A stretch of 55,634 nt of DNA from JBBDQZ01 sp040905705 (GTDB taxonomy: Bacteria; Bacteroidota; Rhodothermia; Balneolales; Natronogracilivirgulaceae), in the NCBI GenBank assembly GCA_040905705.1, contig JBBDQZ010000008.1:1-55634 (forward strand), in the 5' to 3' direction. Under the pieces are notes generated by a model, which worked only from the letters and a program-made list of their open reading frames with translations, did no database searches and was not told the origin of the DNA. Both the position numbers and the translations under genes were made by a program. This document shows positions 20,001 to 28,695 of the stretch, piece by piece; within the stretch, counting starts at the first letter, position 1; each line of letters begins with the position of its first letter.

Positions 20001-20848
20001 TTAAAAATTTTCTTTGAGAAACCATCTGTGATCCTGACCCTTAACATCTGATCCAGAGACCGCGGTATCTTGTCCGTCGATTTGAACCATTTCGGATGTG
20101 ATGAAAACATATCCAGAAGTCCTTGCGCAATCACATCACTCTCATGTCTCCATTCCCCGGACAACCGCTGCAACAACCGGATATAATCAGATGGAGTCAA
20201 CGTCGCCATGTGATATAACACATCTTCTCCAACACCGAATAATCGTTGCATAAACGATTCAAAATCATGGACAGACAGTCTTGAAAGCTGGCGTTGCAAA
20301 CCGGAATGTTCTTTGTACTTTTGATAAAAACTTTCCCTCCATTCCAGCATCCAAAGTATTTCATCATAATCACTTAGTAATTCAAAGCCTCCATCAATCC
20401 GCTTATCGGAAACTTTCCCAAAACTTTTCATACCGGATTGAACGGGTTGATTTTGCACTGATATTTCGGTAACCTCATCCGGGAAATATTGAAGAATGCG
20501 ATTACAAAAGGAGTGAAAAGTAGAAACATAATTTCTTGAAAAGCGGCGGCGTGTCATGTTAAGATGCTTGAAAACCGGATCGTTTCTGCTGCTCCGATCG
20601 AACTCATTCAGCCGGCGATTGACTGCCGCATAAATCCGCGTTCTCATCTCAGCGGCAGAAAAATCAGTAAATGTCAAGGCCAGCATTCGATCCAGCGGAA
20701 CTTCCCGCTCAATCAATTGATGGATCACCCGCTCGATCAGGCTGAAGGTTTTCCCCGTTCCTGCACCTGCCTCAAGGATCAAGTCTCCCTGATGCCGACA
20801 GATCAAGCTGGTAATTTCGGCCGGACTCAATCCCTTAAAATCACTCAT
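17060..20848 (-). CDS. addA: UvrD-family helicase-nuclease, AddA-like
   Basis: Helicase-nuclease subunit for double-strand-break end processing, about 1262 residues. Motif I is EAGAGTGKTFS, motif II LIDEFQDTD, motif III region VGDVKQAIYGFRGGD, and motif VI VTRAETHLLM. The C-terminal RecB-family nuclease has GSIDMIIRD, then HIVDFKTG, then the QIRLYRQAY helix. The frame is open upstream to 20896, but ATG 20848 (MSDFKGLSPAEI) is the better start. It overlaps the addB stop by eight bases, so the two genes are coupled. Confidence 0.9.
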   Translation of the reverse strand: MSDFKGLSPAEITSLICRHQGDLILEAGAGTGKTFSLIERVIHQLIEREVPLDRMLALTFTDFSAAEMRTRIYAAVNRRLNEFDRSSRNDPVFKHLNMTRRRFSRNYVSTFHSFCNRILQYFPDEVTEISVQNQPVQSGMKSFGKVSDKRIDGGFELLSDYDEILWMLEWRESFYQKYKEHSGLQRQLSRLSVHDFESFMQRLFGVGEDVLYHMATLTPSDYIRLLQRLSGEWRHESDVIAQGLLDMFSSHPKWFKSTDKIPRSLDQMLRVRITDGFSKKIFNKDEIESPVLEQINARGLELFKYLDELERVDAYLSSHDVEEQLSKYPDREAFDPNHESFWNMCDLAELALRWGMLMRFMRFDAGYFNYDDMIWLTHKLFEHNPSVVEQIRGRFDQILIDEFQDTDKRQWDIIRKLGFGKPAVKDKELLIVGDVKQAIYGFRGGDVAMMGRVHSELSELDKQEGSSSLQVIPLAYSFRSNRTIIDFSNRLFRHVFGEQSRTASYEAHHQSLSAPPSGLSQNAEAEGDIRIHRTDCRQLKTEGLSIEAEALAGDAIQLEARRTAGFLREIYEGKHPRYRSITEKMQKGEKSAGILYRRRTHMFAMEQALKEVSLSFTVAKGTRYYQRREVCDAWLLISFLLDAYDDVSLVGLLRSPMISFSDSGLLTVRMVMDDPKRDYPNFWSALIDYASWYEESLKESDRLALEQGVPFLQNLREMVPNVRVSELIEWAFFTQGPYLGGSAGDTRVRENLVKLLDVVRNLESSGRGTLFEINEFLADRIRQEAGDSEAEQPDPAPIQLMTVHGSKGLQFPMVVLPDMYAGDFDGGMQLFIADDDSDSIAWPAMAYKPGNREDDKDAEASFLFQVLKLENKKRNLAETKRLFYVAVTRAETHLLMSLARPERTRSNGSFASLLELWLKEVSSDEHFETGNMGSSRDEFWKKFRIEDLTAPDLEQLATIRALYAADVVNEGQSPAPILDRSTDIFQNAEQEVSKLILTPSGHGPIRENNKSYNDEAADAASTWRMLSPADAGTLIHRTLEMGEIWFSNENTGMSGNKNPEKLEQFWRRELITMGYPESSVIVKKNGEELLRHCTNAYHWILKKFGTGAPRRSEVSYELTARSLDGAEENSSENEGPSVLISNKKTVRGSIDMIIRDRDGKEHIVDFKTGLVDEISRHRDADSGKSSQVKDIGSKSDNDNPESRGEPGKNSLLEYARQFGFDRQIRLYRQAYQKISKKRMPESRVWLLFTSPPGGRAVTLSDF

Positions 20849-23800
20849 GGTTTTCCTCCAGGAATGGTACAGACAAATAGTAGCGATCCAGTTCAAATAC
20901 CATCTTCTTTTTATTCCTCAACGACAGCTCACGGTTTTGTCTCTGTTGTTGAATACGTTCATCATGACGGCTGATATAAATAAAGTCCGACCATTTCGGT
21001 TCCCCGGTCAGACTTACATGAAACCGGCCTTCCCGGATAGCCTGAATGATCCACGAAATTCGCAAATTTTCAATAGCCTTCATAAAGGCCTCCAATTCTT
21101 CCAATGGTTTAAATTGAACCATATTAATTTTACGCCGTACCGGGCCGGCGGATCGTGGACTGGTATTTAATATATCCGGCTTGATCAGTTCGGCCGATCC
21201 CAGAGCAAAAATTGTTTTAACATCCTTTAATTTTCCGTTAATTGGCAACTGATAGTACCCTGCAAGAAAATGTAAAACCCCTGTTTTGCGCATATACATC
21301 CCGTAAACCGGGAGCTGAAAACTACCTCCGTTCAGGATATCAACATATTTTTTTACTCCCGATCGACCCGATTTGTAGTCGAGAATCAACCCCCTTTGAC
21401 CGTCCGGACTCAGGTCAATACGATCGATCATTCCCCGGAATTCCACCATAATATTGCCAATAAGTTTTTCAAACGACCAGCGATGCTCCATGTTAATTTT
21501 GAATTGTGGATAAAACACAGCGGGGCGAACATCATCAAGGCCTTCTGTTATCTCTTCCCGCCTGTCCATCTCCCGTTCCAGAAACCAGCGTGTTATTCGT
21601 TCCAGATTCTTTTCAAGAATCCCGGGAAAGGGACTTTCCGGATTTCCGAGCTGGTACCTGTAGACTTCTGTCAGTCGTTTCCTGATGGCGGACATTCTAA
21701 GCCGTGATGCATCGGGATCATCGGGCGGCCAGACTGGAGGCCCCTCCTCAGGAGTTTTCGAGTAAAAATCCTGTAGTATATGATGCAACAACCCACCTTT
21801 GATATTGGGGTCGGCTTCATCTCTATACTCGTGTACAGGCTTTAAACGGAGAATGTATTTGAAAAAATAATCCAGAGGAGAAGTGGCAAATGTATCCAGA
21901 CGGCTTATACTCATTGGTAAATACCCCCTGGAAATTTGCTGATCCCACCATTGGTTTGCTACCTCATTATCAATCATTCCGTCATACCGTCCCATTTCAA
22001 GCGTATTTTTTCGGCTGCTTTCCATGAGCGCCGCAAGTTGAAATGCATACTGAAAACGATCTGATCTGTATTTAACACTGTCCCGGCTTTCCGGGCTGGT
22101 TATTCCATCGGCCAAACCTTGTGATCCACTAATGCGACCAGCTTCATCCGTACCCAACATTTCAGAACCGGAATGATTTTTATTGATGACCATTGAACGA
22201 TTCGTCTGTTCTGCAGCCATCATTCCCATATCATGTTCACACATGAGCCATTTTGTGCGCATTTCTGGCCAGCCCTGTACGTTCACTTCTTCACCGGATT
22301 CCTTTTTCATTTGACAATTTTCAACTATTTGATCCTCCAGCTCCAGCCACAGTGGAGACGGCATCACCTGCTTTTGTTCGATCAGTGCAGGTCTGCTCAG
22401 ATATCTTGTACGTCCGGAGGCCAGCAGACGCTGAAGTTGTAACCTTGCGAGATCGTACAATTCGGTTCCATCCCGCCCGGTTAGCTTTTGCAAGGCGTTT
22501 TCATAACGAAATTGAAAAAAATCCGGCCGATCCGGTTTTGGAAAACCGTCTTCATGCAAACCGAGCACAAAAACAATTTTATCATGAACATCCGGCATAT
22601 GTCTGATTTCTGTCAGGAGTACTCCGCCGGGCATTTCAAGAGGCCGTTCCCTTTCTTCTTTTAACCGCAACTCCAATAATCTGAAAAAATCCTGCTGTGT
22701 CATTTTCCGGTCCAGCCCCAGCCGATCCTGAGCTTTTTCCAGTTTTTCCAGGATACTATCCAATAATTCCCGAGCCTCGTTTCCCTGGCGGCTCATGAAA
22801 TCCTTTTGAAGTGCCAGGAGTCTTGTGGCCCATTTAACCCACTCTTTTAAACTTTGCTGGCCCTTTGACATGTAATATCGGCGCAAGGTCTCAAGATGAC
22901 GGATCACCGATTTATAAAAATCACGATCACGTTGCAGTCCGGCCCTTCTTTTATCCTCACGATCTTCATCGTCTTCATAATGAATACGCTCCAGCAGCCA
23001 GTCAAAAACACGATCTATACCACCGGACACCTCTTTGAGTGTTCGAAAATTGTGCTCACGGCAGAATTGTGAAAAATGACGAATATTCGGAGGCTTCTGA
23101 TCATCATGATCTTTCAACTCTGGCAACACAACCCGATTATCCGCAAAAATCCGGAATACATCATCGACAGGAAAATCGTTTTGTTCAAGTTTCAAATAAG
23201 AGAGTAACCTCCGGATAAACGAATGGCTGATAAGCGAGAGCCCACGGCTGGCATAAAGCGGAACCTGAAATCGCTTTGATACCGATTCGACCATCCATTC
23301 GTACAATGAAAGGTCGCCGGTTAAAATCACATAATCATCAAATCGGTTGCCGAAATGTGACATATGGGCCAGCATTTGCCTGATCGATTGTTCGAGTTCT
23401 TCTCTGGGATGATGAAAAACCTCCCTGAATAGATGATTCGGTGGGCTAAGCGAGTCGGACGGTGCGTCTGATGCATTCCAGTCTGTATTGTAATGCTTTG
23501 TATTAACCGTATATATTGCGTCAGAAAATAGTTCCTCTTTGTCTTTTATTTCAAATCGGACGGACACAAATTCCGGTGAATTTTTATCGTCAGCGATCCT
23601 CTTTAAAACCTTCAACTGCAGGGGATTAAGCTCATCAATGAAATAAAACAGTACTTTATCATGACGCAATACATGTGAATTGATCTGCGTCATTTTTCCT
23701 ATAAGTTGTTCACGATCGAGCCAACCGTTCTCTGTTATTTGTTTCTCATAGGCATTGAGCAGTTCAGCAAGGAGGTATCTTCGCCGGGTTGAAAGGTGGC

Positions 23801-24326
23801 CATGTCCAAATGTGTTTCCCGATATACCTCTATCATCAGCCACCTGTTTGCTTCCGTGCTCATCGTCTTGTGCGAGATTATCGGCTTTCTGACTGTTTTC
23901 TGATTCCCCGGCATTTTGCTTGAAATAATTAAAAAGTGCACCCGGATTCAGATCAGCCTGATAAAGGTTTCCTATGATATTGGAAATGGCTGTCACCGGC
24001 TTCATCCCGGAAAACCGTCTGAATTCGGGGTCATTATGTGAGGAGAGCCATTGTTCCAGCCACAACGTGCGTTCCCCGGCAGTAAGAACCACCTTCGGAA
24101 TATCTTTTTCATCAATACTATGTAGTGCCAGTTCATCCAGCCACGACTCCAAAGTTCGAATATCGGGAGCAAAATCCTGCCGGGTGTTTTGCCATTTTTT
24201 GCGCAACTCCCTAACCATCAGCAGATTATTCACCAGGACGATTGCGGATGATCCGGCGCACTCCTTCATCAGAAGTTTCCACAAGTCCGCCGGATCCCTG
24301 CCGGTAATTTCACGCTTCCATATCAT
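20841..24326 (-). CDS. addB: PD-(D/E)XK nuclease, AddB-like partner lacking the Fe-S cysteines
   Basis: Protein of 1161 residues with AddB layout: a degenerate N-terminal helicase-like domain (no Walker A consensus in ECAGSSAIVLVNN), a middle region with DVHDKIVFVLGLHEDGFPKP, and a C-terminal nuclease domain with FRGMIDRIDLS, LILDYKSG and SFQLPVYG. AddB normally carries a 4Fe-4S staple of four cysteines around the nuclease. Here the first site reads TFATSPLDYF and the C-terminal CxxC region reads EPKWSDFIYIS, with no cysteine at either. It is the upstream gene of the pair. Confidence 0.85.
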   Translation of the reverse strand: MIWKREITGRDPADLWKLLMKECAGSSAIVLVNNLLMVRELRKKWQNTRQDFAPDIRTLESWLDELALHSIDEKDIPKVVLTAGERTLWLEQWLSSHNDPEFRRFSGMKPVTAISNIIGNLYQADLNPGALFNYFKQNAGESENSQKADNLAQDDEHGSKQVADDRGISGNTFGHGHLSTRRRYLLAELLNAYEKQITENGWLDREQLIGKMTQINSHVLRHDKVLFYFIDELNPLQLKVLKRIADDKNSPEFVSVRFEIKDKEELFSDAIYTVNTKHYNTDWNASDAPSDSLSPPNHLFREVFHHPREELEQSIRQMLAHMSHFGNRFDDYVILTGDLSLYEWMVESVSKRFQVPLYASRGLSLISHSFIRRLLSYLKLEQNDFPVDDVFRIFADNRVVLPELKDHDDQKPPNIRHFSQFCREHNFRTLKEVSGGIDRVFDWLLERIHYEDDEDREDKRRAGLQRDRDFYKSVIRHLETLRRYYMSKGQQSLKEWVKWATRLLALQKDFMSRQGNEARELLDSILEKLEKAQDRLGLDRKMTQQDFFRLLELRLKEERERPLEMPGGVLLTEIRHMPDVHDKIVFVLGLHEDGFPKPDRPDFFQFRYENALQKLTGRDGTELYDLARLQLQRLLASGRTRYLSRPALIEQKQVMPSPLWLELEDQIVENCQMKKESGEEVNVQGWPEMRTKWLMCEHDMGMMAAEQTNRSMVINKNHSGSEMLGTDEAGRISGSQGLADGITSPESRDSVKYRSDRFQYAFQLAALMESSRKNTLEMGRYDGMIDNEVANQWWDQQISRGYLPMSISRLDTFATSPLDYFFKYILRLKPVHEYRDEADPNIKGGLLHHILQDFYSKTPEEGPPVWPPDDPDASRLRMSAIRKRLTEVYRYQLGNPESPFPGILEKNLERITRWFLEREMDRREEITEGLDDVRPAVFYPQFKINMEHRWSFEKLIGNIMVEFRGMIDRIDLSPDGQRGLILDYKSGRSGVKKYVDILNGGSFQLPVYGMYMRKTGVLHFLAGYYQLPINGKLKDVKTIFALGSAELIKPDILNTSPRSAGPVRRKINMVQFKPLEELEAFMKAIENLRISWIIQAIREGRFHVSLTGEPKWSDFIYISRHDERIQQQRQNRELSLRNKKKMVFELDRYYLSVPFLEENHE

Positions 24327-24575
24327 CCTGTCCTTGTGTTTTTTGCATTATCTGTACGCTAATTAAACTGAAGGAATTTAGCAAAATATCATCTTATTTC
24401 GGTAAGTAGTGTCTGAGTCGTCACGGTATTTCCGGACAGGTTAGTATAATCAGCAATTTTTCAAAATGATATTATCCTGAAATCATATTCATATTGCGGA
24501 TTCCTTTAGTCCGGTGTCCATATATTTCTTAGATTCCGTTGATAAACCCCTGTTATCCATTAACCATTTGAAACA

Positions 24576-24821
24576 ATGTCCTTACTCTGGTTCTTACTTG
24601 TTGGGTTGATCGCAGGCTGGATTGCCGGTCTGATTATGCGTGGAGAAGGTTTCGGAATCATTGGGAACCTGGTCGTCGGTGTACTCGGAGCGCTTGTAGG
24701 TGGTTATCTATTTGAATGGCTGAATATCACACCCGATGAAGGTTTTTGGGGGGCACTTGTTACCTCTCTGGCCGGTGCGATCGTTTTTCTTACTATCATC
24801 CGCCTGATCAAACGATCCTGA
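24576..24821 (+). CDS. GlsB/YeaQ/YmgE family membrane protein
   Basis: Three-helix, glycine-rich small membrane protein of 81 residues. It shows the family pattern LIAGWIAGLIMRG, then GNLVVGVLGALVGGYLF, then a third helix ALVTSLAGAIVFLTII. The family (also called transglycosylase-associated) is stress-linked but has no defined biochemical role. It ends 10 bases before polX on the same strand. Confidence 0.9.
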   Translation: MSLLWFLLVGLIAGWIAGLIMRGEGFGIIGNLVVGVLGALVGGYLFEWLNITPDEGFWGALVTSLAGAIVFLTIIRLIKRS

Positions 24822-24831
24822 CACAACCCAT

Positions 24832-26601
24832 ATGAAAATTTCTCTGCAAAAAGACGAAATTGTCCACATCCTTGAAGAAACCGGAACGCTTATGCGACTT
24901 GCGGGAGAAAATGATTTCCGGGCTATGGCATTTGACCGGGCCGCCCGTACAATCGAAAGTTTGGATGATGACCTCAATCAGTACATTACGGATCAAACAC
25001 TTACGAAGCTAAAAGGTATCGGGAGTTCGATCGCCAGGGATTTGTATACCTATGCTGAAACAGGTGAATTTCCAATACTGGACAAGTTGAGAGAGCAGGT
25101 GCCGGATGCACTCATAGAATGGCTTGGCATCGCCGGATTGGGATCCAAGAAAATTTATAAAATTCACAAAGCGCTTGGTATTACGACGATCTCTGAACTG
25201 AAAAAAAAATGTGAGGACGGCTCGGTAGCGGCGCTTTCCGGTATGGGACAGAAATCAGCCGGAAAAATCCTGAAATCGATTGCATGGATGGAACAGTTTT
25301 CTGAACGCTGTCATATCAATGAAGCAACGATCATTGCTGAAAAGTTTATTCAAAACCTTAAAAACACGAAGGGCGTTCAACAAATATCTGTAGCAGGATC
25401 TCTGCGTCGCGCAAACGAAACCATTGGGGATATCGATATACTGATCGCTGCAGAATCACGCTATATTGAACCGCTGATGACCCGTTTTGTCGAGCAGGAA
25501 AATGTAGTGGAAGTAATGGGCCGGGGAGATACCAAAAGCTCGGTTCGTACCAAAGAAGGCCGCCAGGTTGACCTGCGCATTGTTGAACCGAAATATTATC
25601 CGGCCGCTCAGATGTATTTCACCGGCAGTAAAGAACATAATGTGGCATTGCGACAGCGCGCGAGAAGCCGCGGGCTGCAGCTTAACGAATACGGGCTGTT
25701 TCGTCAGAATGACCAGAAACAAGCAGATTTTGACCGGCCACTGCCGGCAGAAAGTGAACATGATATCTACAAACATCTTAATCTCGGATTTATTCCCCCT
25801 GAGCTGCGGGAAGACCATGGAGAAATCGAAACGGCAGAGGGTGGCCAAACTCCTGATCTTGTCGATCAAAAAGATATTCGCGGGGTATTGCATGCTCACT
25901 CCACCTGGAGTGACGGGAAAATATCGATTCACCAGATGGCGAAAGCCTGTATTGCACGCGGTTATGAGTATCTGGGCATCACCGATCACTCACGGACCGC
26001 GGCGTATGCCGGCGGACTCAGCATCGAGCAGGTATATCAGCAGTGGAAGGAGATCGATGCACTAAACAATGAGTTTTATAAAAATGATGTTGGCTTCATC
26101 ATATTAAAAGGAATCGAATCCGATATCCTTTCAGACGGCAATCTTGACTATCCCGATGACATATTGAAAGGGTTTGATCTGGTTATTGGAAGCGTGCATT
26201 TCGGACTGGATAATCCACCTGACAAAATGTTGAATCGATTGATGAAAGCGGCTGCTCATCCCCATATCCATATGATAGGTCATCCCACCGGCCGGCTCTT
26301 GTTGCGCCGTGAAGGCAATAAAGCGGATCTCAACAAGCTCATTCCTTTTGCCGCCAGGCATAATACAGCCATTGAAATTAATGCACACCCATGGCGGCTG
26401 GATCTTGACTGGCGATATGGCCAAAAAGCGCGGGAATCAGGGTTGATGAGTGCTGTTTGCCCGGATGCCCATGATCTTTCAGGCCTGGATAATATTCGTT
26501 ATGGAACAGGGATTGCACGGAAAGCAGGTTTTTCAGCCCGGCAAATTCTTAACGCCCTGCCTGTAGAAGAACTGAAAGTGTGGCTCGACCAGAAATCCTG
26601 A
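24832..26601 (+). CDS. polX: DNA polymerase/3'-5' exonuclease PolX
   Basis: Family X DNA polymerase with a PHP exonuclease domain, used in base-excision and gap repair; 589 residues. It has an N-terminal 8-kDa-type helix-hairpin-helix region (about 1-150), and polymerase metal residues in GDIDILIA and RQVDLRIVEP. The nucleotide-binding FTGSKEHNVALRQRA follows. The PHP domain from about 345 has VLHAHSTWSDG, GITDHS, GIESDIL, SVHFG, and the late histidine/aspartate motifs EINAHPW and PDAHD. All expected PHP metal ligands appear present, so exonuclease activity is likely. Confidence 0.95.
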   Translation: MKISLQKDEIVHILEETGTLMRLAGENDFRAMAFDRAARTIESLDDDLNQYITDQTLTKLKGIGSSIARDLYTYAETGEFPILDKLREQVPDALIEWLGIAGLGSKKIYKIHKALGITTISELKKKCEDGSVAALSGMGQKSAGKILKSIAWMEQFSERCHINEATIIAEKFIQNLKNTKGVQQISVAGSLRRANETIGDIDILIAAESRYIEPLMTRFVEQENVVEVMGRGDTKSSVRTKEGRQVDLRIVEPKYYPAAQMYFTGSKEHNVALRQRARSRGLQLNEYGLFRQNDQKQADFDRPLPAESEHDIYKHLNLGFIPPELREDHGEIETAEGGQTPDLVDQKDIRGVLHAHSTWSDGKISIHQMAKACIARGYEYLGITDHSRTAAYAGGLSIEQVYQQWKEIDALNNEFYKNDVGFIILKGIESDILSDGNLDYPDDILKGFDLVIGSVHFGLDNPPDKMLNRLMKAAAHPHIHMIGHPTGRLLLRREGNKADLNKLIPFAARHNTAIEINAHPWRLDLDWRYGQKARESGLMSAVCPDAHDLSGLDNIRYGTGIARKAGFSARQILNALPVEELKVWLDQKS

Positions 26602-26618
26602 TCTACGTCACCTGATTT

Positions 26619-27533
26619 TCAATTTTCAACAGAGTACATCTCATAATTCTTCTCACCGGCCCGGATCGGAAATTCAACCCTGTTTTGTTCAGGAGGGATA
26701 GGGCAGGTAGTATGCGGGCTGAATGCACAGGGCGGATTATAAGAAACATTAAAATCGATAGTTGCCGGCTGACCAGGTTCAGGACGGTCTATATAGAGAA
26801 AACGGCCGGACGCGTACGTTTCACTGCCCGCTGTTGCATCGGCAAACGGTACAAAAAGACGATCCCCTGAACCCAGTGCAATCAGATTTACATCCTCTCC
26901 ATCCACACTAAACGTCAGGGTACCTGCCGATACCCATTCGACAAGCTGCCCGATAATATTTTCAATCAGAATCGTTGTTCCATCATTATGGGGTATAAAT
27001 TCGGCTTCGACCCTCCAATCCGGATCGATATCATAACGTTCGATACCCTCGAAATGAGTCAAATAGGGACTGTTATCATCAAATAATCGTATACCGATCC
27101 CGTCCTCTCGCTGTACTACAAACCAGGTTAGGCTTCGGTAATGTAATACCATTTTTTCCTCTGCCTCTTCCGGTGTGAAGATGATACCCTCCTGAATCCG
27201 GTGACCATGTTGATTTCTAATGTCAATGTTGCCGGACACCTGTATTTTCACCGTGTCCGCTTCCAGATTTAAGATTCCGGCAAACTCCGGTATGGAACCC
27301 TCCGGAAACTGAATGCGTACATTCTCAGAACTCCCAAAAGATTGCTCTCCCTCTCGCAGCCAGTAGATACCCGCCGTTCGTAACCATCCCTGATCGGCTT
27401 TCAGAGCTTCAACTCGATCACTATGCCACTCCTCTACACTTGCACGGTAATCGTCATCGTCATCAAATGCATTCAGGGAAGAAACAACAAATATCCCGCT
27501 TAAAAAGACCCGGACAAGTAAAGCCATACTCAA
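26619..27533 (-). CDS. DUF1684 secreted protein
   Basis: Protein of 304 residues with an N-terminal signal peptide (about 1-22), then the DUF1684 pattern: WLRTAGIYWLREGEQSFG near the start, and the conserved end NPPCAFSPHTTCPIPPEQN followed by FPIRAGEKNY. The domain family is widespread in Bacteroidota and has no proven function. An Asp-rich stretch FDDDDDYR follows the signal peptide. Its start lies 17 bases from a Fur-like palindrome (27550-27563), so iron-dependent control is possible. Confidence 0.85.
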   Translation of the reverse strand: MSMALLVRVFLSGIFVVSSLNAFDDDDDYRASVEEWHSDRVEALKADQGWLRTAGIYWLREGEQSFGSSENVRIQFPEGSIPEFAGILNLEADTVKIQVSGNIDIRNQHGHRIQEGIIFTPEEAEEKMVLHYRSLTWFVVQREDGIGIRLFDDNSPYLTHFEGIERYDIDPDWRVEAEFIPHNDGTTILIENIIGQLVEWVSAGTLTFSVDGEDVNLIALGSGDRLFVPFADATAGSETYASGRFLYIDRPEPGQPATIDFNVSYNPPCAFSPHTTCPIPPEQNRVEFPIRAGEKNYEMYSVEN

Positions 27534-27549
27534 TATTCAAATACTGTTT

Positions 27550-27606
27550 ATCATTATAATGATCATGAGCATTATGGATAATTAAATCGCATAATGATAA
27601 TTCATT
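27550..27606. promoter_or_regulatory. Two Fur-box-like sites upstream of the DUF1684 gene
   Basis: ATCATTATAATGAT (27550-27563) is a perfect 14-base palindrome built of the ATNATTAT units typical of Fur boxes. ATAATGATAATTCATT (27591-27606) carries two GATAAT-like hexamers and an ATTCATT half. Both lie just upstream of the minus-strand DUF1684 gene and in the divergent region with doxX. A Fur-family regulator gene is present at 36468. The assignment is by pattern only. Confidence 0.45.
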
Positions 27607-27759
27607 CAGGCTTACTAACCATCAAATTTATTTTATAACCCCAAACATAACGATTAAAGATAACCGATAATTTTGCTATTTATTTGAATTCACTAAATAT
27701 ATAGTATGTGTCGAAAGAATGTTTATTTTATATAATAGAAGGGAGTCAACTAAAACACT

Positions 27760-27782
27760 CCGGTTAAATTAAAATTAACCGG
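27760..27782. promoter_or_regulatory. 8-base inverted repeat upstream of doxX
   Basis: CCGGTTAA and TTAACCGG are separated by seven A/T-rich bases, about 85 bases before the doxX start. The symmetry suggests a dimeric regulator site in the doxX leader. It is not followed by a T-run, so it is not a terminator. The 334-base gap 27534-27867 otherwise holds only AT-rich sequence and the Fur-like sites. Confidence 0.4.
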
Positions 27783-27867
27783 TTGAGGTCAACGAACAAT
27801 CGAACTGTTCCGAATGATTGAGGACTGATTGTTATTGCCAATTAAAATCACCTAAAAACCAAATACT

Positions 27868-28272
27868 ATGAATATGCAATCGCCAGAACAAAAGAAAGAC
27901 ATAGCGCTTTTGCTCCTTCGCATTGGTGTCGGTATCATTTTTATCATAGCGGGATGGAGCAAACTTACCGGTATCGATGGGGTACAAAATTTTTTCGGAA
28001 ATATCGGAATTCCGTTGCCCGGACTTATGGCCTGGGTTGTCGGGTTGATTGAATTTGTTGGAGGGCTGATGGTACTGCTGGGTGCCTATATCCGTATCCC
28101 GGCCATACTATTGGCCTGTGTGATGTTGGTGGCTATTCTTACCGTAAAGATCGGACAGGAATTTACGGCCTCCCGGCTTGAAATAATGCTTCTACTGGTT
28201 AATGTGGCCTTCACCCTTGTAGGTAGCGGCCGGTTCTCGGTGGATGACAAATTGAATAAGCCGGATTCATAA
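27868..28272 (+). CDS. DoxX family membrane protein
   Basis: Protein of 134 residues with four membrane helices and the DoxX pattern LLRIGVGIIFIIAGWSKLTG and GLMAWVVGLIEFVGGLMVLLG. DoxX proteins are small quinone- or thiol-redox-linked membrane proteins whose exact role varies. It is a single-gene unit ended by a strong hairpin terminator. Confidence 0.9.
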   Translation: MNMQSPEQKKDIALLLLRIGVGIIFIIAGWSKLTGIDGVQNFFGNIGIPLPGLMAWVVGLIEFVGGLMVLLGAYIRIPAILLACVMLVAILTVKIGQEFTASRLEIMLLLVNVAFTLVGSGRFSVDDKLNKPDS

Positions 28273-28296
28273 GCCTGGATGTTATTTTGAAATTTT

Positions 28297-28332
28297 ACGG
28301 GATACAGGCAAGGACTGTATCCCGTTTTTTTT
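28297..28332 (+). terminator. Rho-independent terminator after doxX
   Basis: A perfect 11-base stem (ACGGGATACAG at 28297-28307, CTGTATCCCGT at 28315-28325) with a seven-base loop is followed by a T-run to 28332. It is the clearest intrinsic terminator in the window. It also lies close to the stop of the converging DUF4168-like gene. Confidence 0.95.
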
Positions 28333-28357
28333 ATATCGATCCTTTCCCATAACCCGG

Positions 28358-28606
28358 CTAGTTGTCGTTCTGCATTTGTTGTTGCTGCTGCTGCATCTGG
28401 GTTTCCCGGATCAATTGTTGTACCCTTTGTTGAAGGTCCGGGTCCTGCTGAGACGCTACCTGCACTTCCTGGGCAAGCATTGACGCATTAACGAACATTT
28501 CCAACTCGTCATCAGATACATCTATCTGCGGAGCCGCATTCTGTGGAGGCTGATTGAACTGAGCCTGTACCGGGACGGCTAAAGTCAGGAAAGCTGTTGA
28601 TATCAT
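28358..28606 (-). CDS. Small Gln-rich secreted protein, DUF4168-like
   Basis: Product of 82 residues with signal-like LTLAVPVQAQ, then a DUF4168-type core (ISDDELEMFVNASMLAQEVQ-like) and a poly-Gln tail. The predicted signal from ATG 28606 is short and has no basic residue. Just upstream is an eight-A run (28610-28617). A one-base change there would join the frame to an ATG about 20 bases further upstream, so the N-terminus may be frameshifted or misread. Function unknown. Confidence 0.6.
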   Translation of the reverse strand: MISTAFLTLAVPVQAQFNQPPQNAAPQIDVSDDELEMFVNASMLAQEVQVASQQDPDLQQRVQQLIRETQMQQQQQQMQNDN

Positions 28607-28651
28607 TCCAAAAAAAATTGCAACATCGCCGTGAAATTGTCAGTAAATTGA

Positions 28652-28668
28652 TTTAGATTATGTCTAAA
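28652..28668. promoter_or_regulatory. DtxR/MntR-type palindrome upstream of feoA
   Basis: TTTAGATTATGTCTAAA has perfect six-base arms and a five-base spacer, 27 bases before the feoA start. It resembles operators of DtxR-family metal regulators (TTTAG...CTAAA type) rather than the GATAAT-type Fur box seen upstream of fur. No DtxR-family gene is in this window. Confidence 0.6.
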
Positions 28669-28695
28669 TAGCGTTACAGAATAATATTATTAATC

